DNA of 64,000 bases from Halieaceae bacterium. GTDB lineage: Bacteria; Pseudomonadota; Gammaproteobacteria; Pseudomonadales; Halieaceae. Below the pieces are notes generated by a model. The model saw nothing but the letters and a program-made list of their open reading frames with translations. It was not told the origin of the DNA and ran no database searches. Both the position numbers and the translations under genes were made by a program. Of this stretch, positions 28,180 to 38,471 are shown piece by piece; position 1 is the stretch's first letter, and each line of letters opens with the position of its first letter. Location of the stretch: the NCBI GenBank assembly GCA_902547755.1, contig CACCPA010000008.1, positions 1 to 64,000 of the forward strand. The letters run 5' to 3'.

Positions 28180-29021
28180 TAGGCGTATCCGACCAGAATC
28201 AACGCAAGAGCGAAGAACGGCGCTGCGCCACAGATACTGTCGAGACGATCGAGAAGCCCACCGTGCCCGGGCAATAGCGATCCCGAGTCCTTACACCCAC
28301 TCTCGCGCTTAAACATGCTTACCGTTAGATCACCCAGCACCGATGACCCACCGCAGAAGAGACTGATTAAGAAAACTTCAACCAGGTGGATATGCGCATA
28401 CTCCGGCGGCAGGAACCACCAAACGGTAGCACCCAAGATGAAGACCGCCAGCAAACCACCCCACAATCCCTCAATGGTTTTTGCCGGGCTGACGTCAGGC
28501 GCAAGCGGGTTTTTACCCAATGCATGGCCGATAACGTAGGCACCGATGTCTGCCACGGCCACGGTTAGCACAAACAAAATAACCAGAAGCCAACCTTGCT
28601 GTAATCCCAATAGGAACGTGAGAGACAGCCAACCCGCGCCCAGAAAGAAGATCCCCATGACGCCGCGCACCACAGAGGAGCGCCAAAGCACCGATAGTTT
28701 TGGGTAACTCAGGACGAGAAAAGCAGTGGCCAACCACGCAAAACAAGCAATGCCCAATACCGGGCGCATTGATACCGCATCAGACGTGATATCAGGAGCA
28801 TAGACGCTTGTGTAATAGAGACAAACGCCTAGGAAGAGAGCTACAAGAAACGAACGCAGCAATCGCGATGACCACCCTGCCAGAGCCGCCCACTCCCAAG
28901 CACCGGCTGCTGCAATAGCCAAAAACAACAGCGAAACGGACTCGGGCGATAGCTGCATGAGCGCCAAAATAAGTCCGCCGACCAGAAGCAAGGCCGTATA
29001 GATTCGCTTCTCGAGCATCAT
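28179..29021 (-). CDS. cdsA: Phosphatidate cytidylyltransferase
   Basis: A 280-residue membrane enzyme forming CDP-diacylglycerol. It has about eight hydrophobic segments. The family signature is at the C-terminus: SMFKRESGCKDSGSLLPGHG then GLLDRLDS. It overlaps uppS by 4 bases (ATGA), implying coupled translation. Confidence 0.96.
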   Translation of the reverse strand: MMLEKRIYTALLLVGGLILALMQLSPESVSLLFLAIAAAGAWEWAALAGWSSRLLRSFLVALFLGVCLYYTSVYAPDITSDAVSMRPVLGIACFAWLATAFLVLSYPKLSVLWRSSVVRGVMGIFFLGAGWLSLTFLLGLQQGWLLVILFVLTVAVADIGAYVIGHALGKNPLAPDVSPAKTIEGLWGGLLAVFILGATVWWFLPPEYAHIHLVEVFLISLFCGGSSVLGDLTVSMFKRESGCKDSGSLLPGHGGLLDRLDSICGAAPFFALALILVGYA

Positions 29022-29758
29022 GCTGAAGCCTCGGCAGGACGTCCGCCATAACGACGTTCTCTAGAAGAGAAATGGCTGATAGCCACATCGAGTTCGTTCA
29101 CAGTGAAATCCGGCCACAGCGTATCGGTAAACCAGAGTTCAGCGTAGGCAAATTGCCAGAGCAGAAAATTAGACAGACGCCATTCGCCACCGGTTCGTAT
29201 ACACAGGTCGGGGGCGGGTTGGTCCGCTAGTGACATGCGAGAGCTAAGCAGCTGCTCATTAATATCGTCAGCATTGATGCGGCCACCAGCGACATCCTTA
29301 GCAAGAGAAGCGGCCGCCGAACTCACATCCCAACGCCCCCCATAATCGAGAGCCAGCACCAGAGTCGCCTCAGTATTATGCTGAGTGGCCTCTTCTGACT
29401 GCTCCAAAAGCTTCGCAATTCTGGGACTCAGTCGGTCACGCCGGCCAATAAATCGGATCCCGACGCCGTCTGCAGCCAGCTCTTTTATTTCGCGCCGCAG
29501 GTATCGCGATAGCAGAGCCATCAATGCACGCACTTCGGTCTCAGGTCGCTGCCAATTCTCACTAGAGAAGGCAAATAAGGTGAGGGTTTTCACGCCACGG
29601 TCACGGCAAGCGTACATTAGAGGTTTTACGATATCGGCACCCGCTCTATGACCAATAGGTCCAGGAACACCATGCTTCTTCGCCCAGCGGTTGTTGCCAT
29701 CCATAATGATGGCGATGTGCTGGGGGACCTTATCGGTGGTGTTGACGGGAAGATTCAC
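29018..29758 (-). CDS. uppS: Undecaprenyl diphosphate synthase
   Basis: A 246-residue cis-prenyltransferase making the C55 carrier for cell-wall and LPS synthesis. HIAIIMDGNNRWAKKHG holds the catalytic Asp and the P-loop; LTLFAFSSENWQRP and the C-terminal DLCIRTGGEWRLSNFLLWQ complete the conserved set. Confidence 0.97.
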   Translation of the reverse strand: MNLPVNTTDKVPQHIAIIMDGNNRWAKKHGVPGPIGHRAGADIVKPLMYACRDRGVKTLTLFAFSSENWQRPETEVRALMALLSRYLRREIKELAADGVGIRFIGRRDRLSPRIAKLLEQSEEATQHNTEATLVLALDYGGRWDVSSAAASLAKDVAGGRINADDINEQLLSSRMSLADQPAPDLCIRTGGEWRLSNFLLWQFAYAELWFTDTLWPDFTVNELDVAISHFSSRERRYGGRPAEASA

Positions 29759-29777
29759 TCTGTCACCACGCTCGTAA

Positions 29778-30335
29778 TCAGATTTCCATCAAATCAGCTT
29801 CTTTGACACCCAGCGCAGCATCGACCTTCTCCACGTAAGTATCGGTCAGCTTCTGAATTTGGTCCTGACCACCACGCTCTTCGTCTTCCGAAATTTCTTT
29901 TTCTTTAACCAGATCCTTCAGCATGCCGTTGGCATCTCGTCGCGCATTACGGATGGAGACACGCGCCGACTCGGCTTCCGCTCTCGCCTGTTTGATGTAA
30001 CCCTTGCGCGTCTCTTCAGTGAGCATCGGCATGGGAATGCGAATCACATCACCTGCCGTCGATGGGTTGAGACCCAAGTCACTTTTCATAATGGCTTTTT
30101 CGACGTCTGGGGTGATGGATTTATCGAAGACACTAACAGCTAAAGTTCTAGCATCTTCAACGTTGATGCTAGCCATTTGCTTTAAGGGTGTTTCGGCCCC
30201 GTAGTAGTCGATTCGGATGCCATCCAGAATACTGGGGTGCGCGCGGCCCGTTCTGATTTTATTGAAGTTCTGGCCCAGCGCCTCGAGCGACTTCTCCATT
30301 CGCTCTTCGGCATCTGTTTGTATGTTATCAATCAT
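29778..30335 (-). CDS. frr: Ribosome recycling factor
   Basis: A 185-residue factor that, with EF-G, splits the post-termination ribosome. Hallmarks are [20 protein letters not shown] near the N-terminus and, at the C-terminus, [19 protein letters not shown]. It is the last translation gene of the rpsB-tsf-pyrH-frr run. Confidence 0.98.
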   Translation of the reverse strand: MIDNIQTDAEERMEKSLEALGQNFNKIRTGRAHPSILDGIRIDYYGAETPLKQMASINVEDARTLAVSVFDKSITPDVEKAIMKSDLGLNPSTAGDVIRIPMPMLTEETRKGYIKQARAEAESARVSIRNARRDANGMLKDLVKEKEISEDEERGGQDQIQKLTDTYVEKVDAALGVKEADLMEI

Positions 30336-30378
30336 GTTTTTCTCCTGATTGATCCGTCACGCCCTGCCCAGAGCTCAA

Positions 30379-31101
30379 TCAACGAATCAACGTCCCTTCG
30401 GAACCGCCCCTCACGATACTCAATAAGGCGCCTTTCATCGACATATTAAATACGCGAACCGGCATTTGGTGATCTCGGACTAAACAAATCGCGGTTAAAT
30501 CCATGACACCCAATTTCTTATCCAGTACTTCGTCATAGGTCAAGGCTTCATATTTGACCGCTGATGAATCCTTCATTGGGTCGGCGTTATAGACACCGTC
30601 TACTTTCGTCGCCTTCAGCACCACGTCCGCCTCTACCTCAATGCCTCTGAGACAGGCCGATGAGTCAGTGGTGAAAAAGGGATTACCTGTTCCCGCCGAG
30701 AAGATCACAACGTCACCCTGTGACATAGCGCGGATAGCCTTTCGGCGATCGTAATGATCGACGACACCACTCATCGGTATTGCCGACATGACTTGTGTCG
30801 CAATGTTTGAGCGCTCTAGAGCGTCACGAAGTGCAAGGGCATTCATCACAGTGGCAAGCATTCCCATGTGATCGCCGGTAACACGATCAAGTCCGGCCGA
30901 TTGCAAGGCCGCACCTCGGAAGAGATTGCCTCCTCCCACTACAAGGCCCACCTGAACACCAATACCGACCAACTGACCGATCTCCAGGGCCATTTGATCT
31001 AACACCTTGGGATCTATGCCAAAGGATTCATCGCCCGTAAGAGCCTCTCCGCTGAGCTTGAGTAATATGCGCTTATAGACTTTTTCAGTTGCCATCATCA
31101 C
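30379..31101 (-). CDS. pyrH: UMP kinase
   Basis: A 240-residue hexameric amino-acid-kinase-fold enzyme that phosphorylates UMP. Visible segments: [26 protein letters not shown], and [19 protein letters not shown]. Placement between tsf and frr is standard. Confidence 0.97.
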   Translation of the reverse strand: MMMATEKVYKRILLKLSGEALTGDESFGIDPKVLDQMALEIGQLVGIGVQVGLVVGGGNLFRGAALQSAGLDRVTGDHMGMLATVMNALALRDALERSNIATQVMSAIPMSGVVDHYDRRKAIRAMSQGDVVIFSAGTGNPFFTTDSSACLRGIEVEADVVLKATKVDGVYNADPMKDSSAVKYEALTYDEVLDKKLGVMDLTAICLVRDHQMPVRVFNMSMKGALLSIVRGGSEGTLIR

Positions 31102-31107
31102 TCCTCA

Positions 31108-31157
31108 GGAAACTGCGCCGCTGCTTATGATATAGCGGCACGGATCGATTAGTTTCC
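31108..31157 (-). other. Two-tier hairpin in the tsf-pyrH gap
   Basis: GCCGCT (31117-31122) pairs with AGCGGC (31134-31139), and outside it GGAAACT (31108-31114) pairs with AGTTTCC (31151-31157), the latter overlapping the tsf stop. No U-tract follows, so an mRNA processing or stability element is more likely than a terminator. Visual pairing only; no folding energy was computed. Confidence 0.35.
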
Positions 31158-32015
31158 TAATTGAGCTGCAACCTCTGCAGCAAAATCGACCTTCTCAACT
31201 TCGATACCCTCGCCCACCTCAAATCGAGTGAATCCGGTAATCGTGGCACCAGCCGCTTTGACCAATTTACCAACGGTCGTATCGGGGTCCTTTACAAAGG
31301 CTTGCTCTGTCAGACTGTTTTCAGACAGATACTTGCGAACACGGCCATCAATCATCTTCTCAACGATTTCTGGTGGCTTGCCTGAGTCTGCAGCCTGCGC
31401 CGCGTAGATCTCTCGCTCTTTTTGCAACAGCTCATCGGGCATGTCCGCAGGTGAAACAACAGCGGGGTTCACAGCTGCAACGTGCATGGCGACATCTTTC
31501 GCCAGTTCTTCGTCACCACCGGCCAGCTCAACCAAAACGGCGATGCGGTTGTTACCGTGGACATAACCGCCGACAACGCCGTCCGCAGCTGAAACAACAC
31601 CAATGCGGCGCACAGAAATATTCTCGCCAATCTTTTGAACCAGCGCCTGACGGGCATCCTCGATGTCACCGCCAGCGACCGCCGCAACGTCATCAGTTTG
31701 AAGCTCAACCGCCTTGTCCATAACCTGAGCTACGAATCCGGCAAAGTTCTCGTCTCGTGCTACGAAGTCGGTCTCACTGTTCACTTCACCAATAACACCT
31801 GACTTGCCATCTGCGGCAATTCGAATTGCCACTACACCGTCTGCGGCCGTTCGGCCCGCTTTCTTTGCAGCCTTCATACCGCTGGACTTTCGCAGCTCCT
31901 CAATAGCCACTTCAATATCACCACCGGCAGCAGCCAATGCTTTTTTGCACTCGAGCAAACCAAGGCCGGTTCGTTCACGCAATTCCTTTACTAATGCAGC
32001 AGACATTTGTCCCAC
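31149..32015 (-). CDS. tsf: Elongation factor Ts
   Basis: A 288-residue guanine-nucleotide exchange factor for EF-Tu. The N-terminal UBA-like domain is [19 protein letters not shown]; the core contains [14 protein letters not shown], which contacts EF-Tu. Length is normal. It lies downstream of rpsB, separated by a terminator. Confidence 0.98.
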   Translation of the reverse strand: MGQMSAALVKELRERTGLGLLECKKALAAAGGDIEVAIEELRKSSGMKAAKKAGRTAADGVVAIRIAADGKSGVIGEVNSETDFVARDENFAGFVAQVMDKAVELQTDDVAAVAGGDIEDARQALVQKIGENISVRRIGVVSAADGVVGGYVHGNNRIAVLVELAGGDEELAKDVAMHVAAVNPAVVSPADMPDELLQKEREIYAAQAADSGKPPEIVEKMIDGRVRKYLSENSLTEQAFVKDPDTTVGKLVKAAGATITGFTRFEVGEGIEVEKVDFAAEVAAQLGN

Positions 32016-32061
32016 CCTTTATAACGTCTTGATAACTGTCCCCAACGGGGAATGGTCATGT

Positions 32062-32086
32062 AAAAAAAAGCCGCGCGAAGCACGGC
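32062..32086 (-). terminator. Intrinsic terminator/attenuator between rpsB and tsf
   Basis: On the minus strand GCCGTGC and GCGCGGC form a 7-bp stem (one G-U pair) with a 3-base loop, followed by eight T. It starts 14 bases after the rpsB stop and should end most rpsB transcripts, lowering tsf expression relative to S2. Confidence 0.8.
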
Positions 32087-32099
32087 CTGTTGTTTGAGC

Positions 32100-32879
32100 T
32101 TATTCCGCGTCGCCCGTTTCTTCTGGCGCCGCTTCCGTGTCTGCGGCCTCAGCTTCGACCACTTCAACAAACTCATCGACCACAGGAGCCTCTGACGATG
32201 CACCCTTACCAGCCATGACCGCATCAGCGACTGCCGTGACATACAGCTTGATGGCTCGAATGGCGTCATCGTTACCGGGGATAACATAGTCAACACCGTC
32301 TGGATTGCTATTAGTGTCTACAATGCCAATAACAGGAATACCCAGCTTGTTCGCCTCGGTAATCGCAATACGCTCGTGGTCAACGTCAACCACAAATAAC
32401 GCATCTGGCAAGCCGCCCATATCTTTAATACCACCAATAGAACGATCGAGCTTGTCTTTGCTGCGACTGCGCATCAGCGCTTCTTTCTTGGTGAGCTTGG
32501 CAAACGTACCGTCTTGTTCCTGCGCCTCTAGATCACGCAAGCGCTTAATCGACGATCGAATGGTCTTGTAGTTGGTCAGCATACCGCCGAGCCAGCGATG
32601 ACTGACGTAGGGCATACCGCAACGTGTCGCGTGCTCTTCAATAATCTTGCCCGCAGCGCGCTTAGTGCCAACGAACATGATCTGGTTTTTGTTCTCAGCC
32701 AACCGGCGAATGAACCCCAGAGCGTCATTGAACGCAGGGACAGTGTGCTCGAGGTTGATGATATGAATTTTGTTGCGCGCGCCGAAAATGTATTGATCCA
32801 TCTTCGGGTTCCAGAAGCGAGTTTGGTGGCCAAAGTGCGCGCCGGCCTGCAACAACTCACGCATGCTTACTTGTGTCAT
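32100..32879 (-). CDS. rpsB: 30S ribosomal protein S2
   Basis: A 259-residue ribosomal protein. Family segments include [20 protein letters not shown] at the N-terminus, [16 protein letters not shown], and [18 protein letters not shown]. The last 30 residues form an acidic Glu/Ala-rich tail ([15 protein letters not shown]), a common variable extension. Confidence 0.98.
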   Translation of the reverse strand: MTQVSMRELLQAGAHFGHQTRFWNPKMDQYIFGARNKIHIINLEHTVPAFNDALGFIRRLAENKNQIMFVGTKRAAGKIIEEHATRCGMPYVSHRWLGGMLTNYKTIRSSIKRLRDLEAQEQDGTFAKLTKKEALMRSRSKDKLDRSIGGIKDMGGLPDALFVVDVDHERIAITEANKLGIPVIGIVDTNSNPDGVDYVIPGNDDAIRAIKLYVTAVADAVMAGKGASSEAPVVDEFVEVVEAEAADTEAAPEETGDAE

Positions 32880-32927
32880 AACTTGTCTCTAAGTTGGGTT
32901 TACCTTCCGCTCTCTCATGATGTCCAA

Positions 32928-32939
32928 CTGGTTTCCCAG
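32928..32939 (-). promoter_or_regulatory. GAAA-tetraloop hairpin in the rpsB leader
   Basis: On the rpsB strand CTGG-GAAA-CCAG forms a perfect small hairpin with a GNRA loop about 50 bases before the start codon. The rpsB leaders of gammaproteobacteria carry a conserved structure (Rfam t44) through which S2 represses its own synthesis. This hairpin is a candidate part of it, by position and inference. Confidence 0.45.
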
Positions 32940-33003
32940 CACCCGGCATCCTGTGCACAGAGGGCGTGCTTATTTACTCCCGCTATTTACGGAAGCGGCG
33001 CGC

Positions 33004-33032
33004 TTTATAACATAGGTGACACCCGGCCTGAA
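33004..33032 (-). promoter_or_regulatory. Candidate rpsB promoter with GC-rich discriminator
   Basis: On the minus strand TTCAGG (33032-33027), a 17-base spacer and TATAAA (33009-33004) are followed by GCGCGCCGC. A GC-rich discriminator is typical of ppGpp-controlled ribosomal promoters. The -35 box is weak. The rpsB leader would be about 120 bases. Confidence 0.45.
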
Positions 33033-33116
33033 GCCTTTCGCTGTAATATCTGCCTAGGAGTGCGGTAAACTGCCGAATTAATCCCTTTTTAAAAGCAACA
33101 GTCCGGAAAAGTAGAC

Positions 33117-33899
33117 GTGAGCACCGTATCAATCAAAACCGACAATGACATCGCTGGGATGCGTGAGGCGGGACGACTCGCCGCTGAAGTACTGGAGATG
33201 ATTGAGCCTCTCGTTGAGCCTGGTATTTCGACCGGAGAGCTTGACCGGATTTGCCATGACCATATCGTGAACGTGCAAAAAGCGATTCCTGCACCACTCA
33301 ACTACAAGGGTTTTCCCAAGTCTATTTGTACTTCGGTGAACGATGTCATCTGCCACGGCATTCCGTCAGACAATAAAGTCTTGAAACAAGGAGACATCAT
33401 CAACATCGATGTCACGGTCATTAAAGATGGGTGGCATGGCGATACCAGCATCATGGTACCCGTGGGAAAGGTCGCTCCGCACGCAGAGCGGCTTATGAAA
33501 GTCACTCAAGAATGCCTCTACAAGGGGCTTGCTTTGGTCAAACCGGGAGCGCGTCTAGGAGATATTGGGCAGGTCATACAGCAATACGCGGAGTCCTCGT
33601 ACTATTCGGTGGTAAGAGAGTACTGCGGACACGGCATTGGAAAGGTATTCCATGAGGAGCCACAGGTTCTGCATTACGGTCGTGCGGGCACCGGCATGGC
33701 GCTCGAAAAAGGAATGACATTCACGATCGAACCCATGATCAACGCAGGTAAAAGACATACCAAGCTGAATACCCGTGACGGCTGGACCGTGACCACACGA
33801 GACGGACGGCTCTCCGCACAATGGGAGCATACAATCGCTGTCACTGACGATGGTTGCGAAGTGCTTACCCGGCGATCAAATGAGAACTTGCCCTTCTAA
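33117..33899 (+). CDS. map: Methionine aminopeptidase, type I
   Basis: A 260-residue metalloprotease that removes the initiator Met. Metal ligands are in INIDVTVIKDGWHGDTS (two Asp), GHGIGKVFHEEP (His), TIEPMI (Glu) and SAQWEHTIAV (Glu). The start is GTG at 33117 after GGAAAAG. It is divergent from rpsB, as in E. coli and Pseudomonas, and precedes glnD. Confidence 0.97.
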   Translation: MSTVSIKTDNDIAGMREAGRLAAEVLEMIEPLVEPGISTGELDRICHDHIVNVQKAIPAPLNYKGFPKSICTSVNDVICHGIPSDNKVLKQGDIINIDVTVIKDGWHGDTSIMVPVGKVAPHAERLMKVTQECLYKGLALVKPGARLGDIGQVIQQYAESSYYSVVREYCGHGIGKVFHEEPQVLHYGRAGTGMALEKGMTFTIEPMINAGKRHTKLNTRDGWTVTTRDGRLSAQWEHTIAVTDDGCEVLTRRSNENLPF

Positions 33900-33989
33900 T
33901 GAATTGCCGCTCGTAGGTTGATCACGATTTTGCTCCGAAAACACGACTTAACCGTAATTACAGTCACTTATCGACGCAACAATCACGCC

Positions 33990-36599
33990 ATGAATTCAAA
34001 AGCGCTGACAACTTTGGTTTCACAGCTTCGCCGAGATCTCGGCGACACAGCCGATGTTATTGGCCAACAGTTCGATCCCAGTGCGCCCGTCACACCCTTA
34101 CTGGAACACCGTTGTTCTGCCGTAGATCAGACCCTGACACAGCTCTGGAATGCCTGCGATCTAGACGAAACGAACACCGCGCTCATTGCGGTCGGTGGCT
34201 ACGGCCGCGGCGAACTCTTCCCGAGTTCCGATATCGATGTACTCATACTGCTTGGACAGCCCGATACCAGTGTTGATGCGCAGTTAAGTGTTTTTGTTAG
34301 TTCGCTGTGGGATCTAGGACTAAAGATTGGGCACAGTGTTCGCTCGATCGATGAGTGTCTAGCGCTCGCAGCTGATGACATTACTGTCATGACGACACTT
34401 CTGGAAACGCGCCTTCTCACAGGTCCTGCGACGATATACAACACGCTGCTCGACGAATTGGATGAGCGAGACATCTGGAAGAGCGGTGCTTTTTACACGG
34501 CAAAACTCGAAGAGCAGACCCAGCGGCATGAGAAATATGGACTCACGGGATATAGCCTTGAACCCAACGTGAAGTCCTCTCCGGGCGGGCTTCGGGACAT
34601 ACAAGTCATCGGATGGATTGCGAAGCGGCACTTCGGTACTGCCTTGGAGCAGCTCCCGACAGGGGAGTTTCTCACCGAGCAGGAGCTCGATTTACTGGTG
34701 AGCGGTCAGGAATTCCTCAGCCGAGTCCGCTTCGCTTTACACCATTTAACCGGTCGGGATGAGGACCGGCTATTGTTTGAGCATCAGCAGACGCTCGCTC
34801 GCCAATGGGGGTTTGAAGACGAGGGAAAACTGGCTGTCGAGCAGTTCATGCAAGCCTACTTCCGAAATGTTCAGGCGGTGTCTCACGTATCGGCCTTGTT
34901 GATCGATATCTATCAGAAAACGCTGCTGCAGGCGGAGACTTCGTCTTCAACTGTGATCGACGAGGACTTCGAGCTAATCGACGATCGCATATCAGCGCGA
35001 CACGCCACGGTATTCAAGCAGAACTCCTCCAATCTACTCCGGTTGTTTGTCGTTATCGGACGAGACAAACGAATCAAACGAATCGACCCCCAAACCACCC
35101 GACTATTGCGAGCATCGGCCGACCTCATTGATGAGGCCTTTCGTGACGACCCCATCAATCGACGTCTTTTCCGAGATGTACTGTCGTCGCCCTTCTCTAT
35201 GACCAAGCAGTTGCGGCGAATGCTGCGTCACGGCGTCCTAGGGCGTTATCTACCCGAGTTTGAGCAAATTGTGGGGCAGATGCAGTTCGATATGTTCCAC
35301 ACCTACACCGTTGATGCGCACACAATGCAGGTCATCGCCAATAGCCGCCGGTTCTTAAGAGCCGACTACACTGACCGATTCCCCGTGACCACGCGAATTG
35401 CGCAGCGATTGCGAAACCCGCTGCTGCTGTTTGTTGCGGCGCTTTACCACGATATTGGAAAAGGACGAGGCGGCGATCACTCTGAACTTGGTGGGGTCGA
35501 TGCGCGATTGTTTTGTGAGCGTCACTTCTTTGATGAACCCGACACCGAACTTGTCGTTTGGCTGGTAAAGAATCACCTGTTTATGAGCTCATTCTCTCAA
35601 AAGAGGGACATTTCAGATCCGCGCGAAATTCAGCGGTTCGCAGAGCATATGTCGACCGAGGAGCGCCTAGATTACTTATTTACGCTGACCGTTGCGGACA
35701 TTAACGGAACCAACCCCGAGCTTTGGAATGCATGGCGCAGCTCTCTACTACGCTATTTGTATACCGAGACTCGACGAGCCTTGAGACGCGGTCTCGCCAA
35801 CCCGTTGGCGCGCGAGGATGTCATTGCCGCCACCAAGAAGGCGGCAGCACATCTCCTCGAGTTCCGAGGCTTCCTCGATGACGAACTCGACGCCATTTGG
35901 GCCGCTCGAGGTAATGACTACTTTTTGCGAGAGCGACCTGAGGACATTGCCTGGCATACGGAGTCGATCGCCGATTTTGAAAGCAATGGTGCGCCGCTGA
36001 TATTGCTCAAGCAGTCATCAGAGTCGTTGATCGCCAACGCGACCCAGATTTTCGTGCACACCGCCAATGCTTCAAACGTATTCTCTCGAGTCTGCGCGGC
36101 GTTAGAACTCCTAGATCTCAGTATCAACGATGCCCGTATTTACTCCGGGACTGATGGCGCAACGCTGGACACATTCTTTGTATTAAAAGCCGATGGCAGC
36201 CCGGTTGATAGCGATCCCGACACACTGCATCTCATTGAAACAGCCATTTTTGAGGCGCTGACAGCGACATCAATAAGCACCAATCAGCAGCGTATTACCC
36301 GAACCTTGCGATCGTTCTTATCACCGACTGAAATCACGTTTATTGAGGATGAAGGCCGCAATCTGACGATTATGGAAATCAGTTCACCCGATAGGCCTGG
36401 CTTGTTGGCTCAGATTGGTCAGATTTTGGATCGCAGTAATATCGCGATCCAAGCGGCGAAGATTCAAACCCTTGGCGAGCGTGTGGAAGATGTGTTTTTC
36501 CTCACCAATTCAGAGGGTGATCGTCTAAACAACGACGCGACCTGCGAGGCCTTGCGCATCGAACTATGTGAGGCTCTGGATAAGGATATTGCCGCGTGA
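33990..36599 (+). CDS. glnD: PII uridylyltransferase / uridylyl-removing enzyme
   Basis: An 869-residue bifunctional enzyme that adds or removes UMP on PII according to glutamine, linking nitrogen status to GlnE and NtrB. The nucleotidyltransferase motif VGGYGRGELFPSSDIDVLIL lies near residues 67-87; the HD domain that removes UMP has YHDIGKGRGGDHS near 485; two ACT domains at the C-terminus sense glutamine. I use the ATG at 33990. The frame extends to a TTG at 33918, but that has no properly spaced ribosome site. The stop overlaps the dapC start. Confidence 0.96.
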   Translation: MNSKALTTLVSQLRRDLGDTADVIGQQFDPSAPVTPLLEHRCSAVDQTLTQLWNACDLDETNTALIAVGGYGRGELFPSSDIDVLILLGQPDTSVDAQLSVFVSSLWDLGLKIGHSVRSIDECLALAADDITVMTTLLETRLLTGPATIYNTLLDELDERDIWKSGAFYTAKLEEQTQRHEKYGLTGYSLEPNVKSSPGGLRDIQVIGWIAKRHFGTALEQLPTGEFLTEQELDLLVSGQEFLSRVRFALHHLTGRDEDRLLFEHQQTLARQWGFEDEGKLAVEQFMQAYFRNVQAVSHVSALLIDIYQKTLLQAETSSSTVIDEDFELIDDRISARHATVFKQNSSNLLRLFVVIGRDKRIKRIDPQTTRLLRASADLIDEAFRDDPINRRLFRDVLSSPFSMTKQLRRMLRHGVLGRYLPEFEQIVGQMQFDMFHTYTVDAHTMQVIANSRRFLRADYTDRFPVTTRIAQRLRNPLLLFVAALYHDIGKGRGGDHSELGGVDARLFCERHFFDEPDTELVVWLVKNHLFMSSFSQKRDISDPREIQRFAEHMSTEERLDYLFTLTVADINGTNPELWNAWRSSLLRYLYTETRRALRRGLANPLAREDVIAATKKAAAHLLEFRGFLDDELDAIWAARGNDYFLRERPEDIAWHTESIADFESNGAPLILLKQSSESLIANATQIFVHTANASNVFSRVCAALELLDLSINDARIYSGTDGATLDTFFVLKADGSPVDSDPDTLHLIETAIFEALTATSISTNQQRITRTLRSFLSPTEITFIEDEGRNLTIMEISSPDRPGLLAQIGQILDRSNIAIQAAKIQTLGERVEDVFFLTNSEGDRLNNDATCEALRIELCEALDKDIAA

Positions 36600-37783
36600 A
36601 TCCAGGTATGCAAACACTTCACCCCTATCCGTTCGAGAAGCTAGCTGATCTGACTCGCGACGTTATACCCAGCGATCTCCCTCGAATCGCATTAACCATA
36701 GGCGAGCCAAAGCACCAGCCGCCTGCACATGTCCTCGAAGCCTTGATATCGGCCATCGAAGAGCTGGCGAAATACCCAACCATTGTTGGCCTTGCGGAGC
36801 TAAGAGAGACCATCGCGGGATGGGTAGAGCAGCGCTTTGGCACGCGAGCGCTGGATCCAAGCAGCGAGGTGTTGCCGGTTAATGGGACTCGCGAAGGGCT
36901 ATTTGCCATAGCCCAGGCACTGGTCACGCCGGGGCGGGAAGGTGCTGTGGTGATTCCCAATCCGTTCTATCAAATTTACGAAGGCGCCGCCCTCTTAGCG
37001 GGTGTGCAGCCAACTTTGATCGCGTCAGACCATTCAACTGGCTTTTTAGCGAATTACCGAAACCTCTCGGAAGATGATTGGGAAGCCTGTCAAATGCTCT
37101 TCCTCTGCACTCCGGGAAATCCATCGGGAGCCGTCTTTCCTGAGGGCGAGCTTCACTGGCTGATTCAAAAAGCCATAGAACACGATGTAGTTTTGATTAG
37201 TGACGAATGCTATAGCGAACTCTACTACGATGAGGCAGCACCACCCGTCGGACTGCTCCAAGCGGCAGAGAGCCTCGGAAACCCAGATTTCAAGCAGTGC
37301 TTGGCGTTCCACAGTCTATCTAAACGCTCAAATTTACCCGGCCTCCGCTCAGGGTTCGTTGCTGGTGACGCTGCATTGATTCGTGAGTTTCGTCGCTATC
37401 GGACCTATCATGGCTGTGCCATGCCGATACACCATCAGCTAGCCAGTATTGCAGCCTGGTCGGACGAGTCTCACGTCGTGGAAAACCGAGCGCTCTACAG
37501 AGCGAAGTTCGATTCGGTCAATGATGTGCTCGCGTCCGCCTTAAACACCCGCATTCCCGAGGCTGGGTTTTACCTATGGCCGAAGACACCAACCAGTGAC
37601 ACCGAATTTGCCCGCACCCTACTCGAGCAAACCAATGTGGCTGTTCTTCCGGGTAGCTACCTTGGCAGAGACGTGGGCGGCCATAATCCAGGTAGCGATC
37701 ATGTGCGAATGGCACTCGTCGCCACTCACCAAGAAACGCTTGAGGCTGCTGAACGAATTGCTCATTTTATGGGGCGCGGTTAA
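36596..37783 (+). CDS. dapC: N-succinyldiaminopimelate aminotransferase
   Basis: A 395-residue class I PLP aminotransferase. It begins LHPYPFEKLADL, the DapC pattern, has VNGTREGLFAIAQAL and PNPFYQIYEGAA, and binds PLP through the Lys in FHSLSKRSNLPGLRSGF. It makes N-succinyl-LL-diaminopimelate between DapD and DapE, both nearby. The GTG start overlaps the glnD stop (GTGA), so translation is probably coupled. Confidence 0.94.
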   Translation: MNPGMQTLHPYPFEKLADLTRDVIPSDLPRIALTIGEPKHQPPAHVLEALISAIEELAKYPTIVGLAELRETIAGWVEQRFGTRALDPSSEVLPVNGTREGLFAIAQALVTPGREGAVVIPNPFYQIYEGAALLAGVQPTLIASDHSTGFLANYRNLSEDDWEACQMLFLCTPGNPSGAVFPEGELHWLIQKAIEHDVVLISDECYSELYYDEAAPPVGLLQAAESLGNPDFKQCLAFHSLSKRSNLPGLRSGFVAGDAALIREFRRYRTYHGCAMPIHHQLASIAAWSDESHVVENRALYRAKFDSVNDVLASALNTRIPEAGFYLWPKTPTSDTEFARTLLEQTNVAVLPGSYLGRDVGGHNPGSDHVRMALVATHQETLEAAERIAHFMGRG

Positions 37784-37789
37784 GAGCTC

Positions 37790-38455
37790 ATGCCCCGAAA
37801 TCTTCTCAAATCTGAGCGCATTGAATTCATCGACCGTAGACTTGATGAGCTTTACCCCGATCCCCCTGTACCGCTCGATCATCAGGATCCTTTCACCCTG
37901 CTCGTAGCAGTGCTCTTGAGTGCTCAGTGCACTGATGAACGAGTCAACCAGGTCACACCTTCGTTGTTCCAGCTTGCAGACAATCCCTTCGAGATGGCGG
38001 GACACAGTGCCGATGCGATCCGCGAGATCATTAAGCCGTGCGGCCTTTCGCCCCAGAAATCAAAAGCGATTCGCCGTTTGAGTGAAATTTTGACTGAAGA
38101 GCACGGTGGTGAGGTACCGCAGGACTTTGATGCACTCGAACGACTTCCGGGGGTTGGCCATAAAACGGCAAGTGTTGTCATGGCGCAGTCCTTTGGTGTA
38201 CCCAGCTTCCCCGTGGATACGCACATTCATCGGCTAGCTCAGCGCTGGGGACTCACTCGCGGGCGCAATGTCGTCGAAACCGAGCGTAACCTCAAAAAGG
38301 TGTTTCGCAAAGATCGCTGGAATGAATTGCACCTTCAGATCATTTTTTACGGACGAGAATTTTGCACGGCGCGCGGGTGTAACGGTCTGGTCTGTGAAAT
38401 CTGCACTACCTGTTACCCGGATCGTAAGCATCCGAAAAAAGTGAACAAACCTTGA
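37790..38455 (+). CDS. nth: Endonuclease III
   Basis: A 221-residue DNA glycosylase/AP lyase for oxidised pyrimidines. The HhH is LERLPGVGHKTASVV with the catalytic Lys; the catalytic Asp is in FPVDTHIHRL. The C-terminal Fe-S region is FCTARGCNGLVCEICTTCYP. Its Cys spacing (C-x4-C-x4-C-x2-C-x2-C) differs from the usual C-x6-C-x2-C-x5-C, so the cluster would be bound by an alternative set. It is embedded in the dap gene run, 6 bases after dapC. Confidence 0.93.
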   Translation: MPRNLLKSERIEFIDRRLDELYPDPPVPLDHQDPFTLLVAVLLSAQCTDERVNQVTPSLFQLADNPFEMAGHSADAIREIIKPCGLSPQKSKAIRRLSEILTEEHGGEVPQDFDALERLPGVGHKTASVVMAQSFGVPSFPVDTHIHRLAQRWGLTRGRNVVETERNLKKVFRKDRWNELHLQIIFYGREFCTARGCNGLVCEICTTCYPDRKHPKKVNKP

Positions 38456-38471
38456 CCCTTAGGACCCTCGT

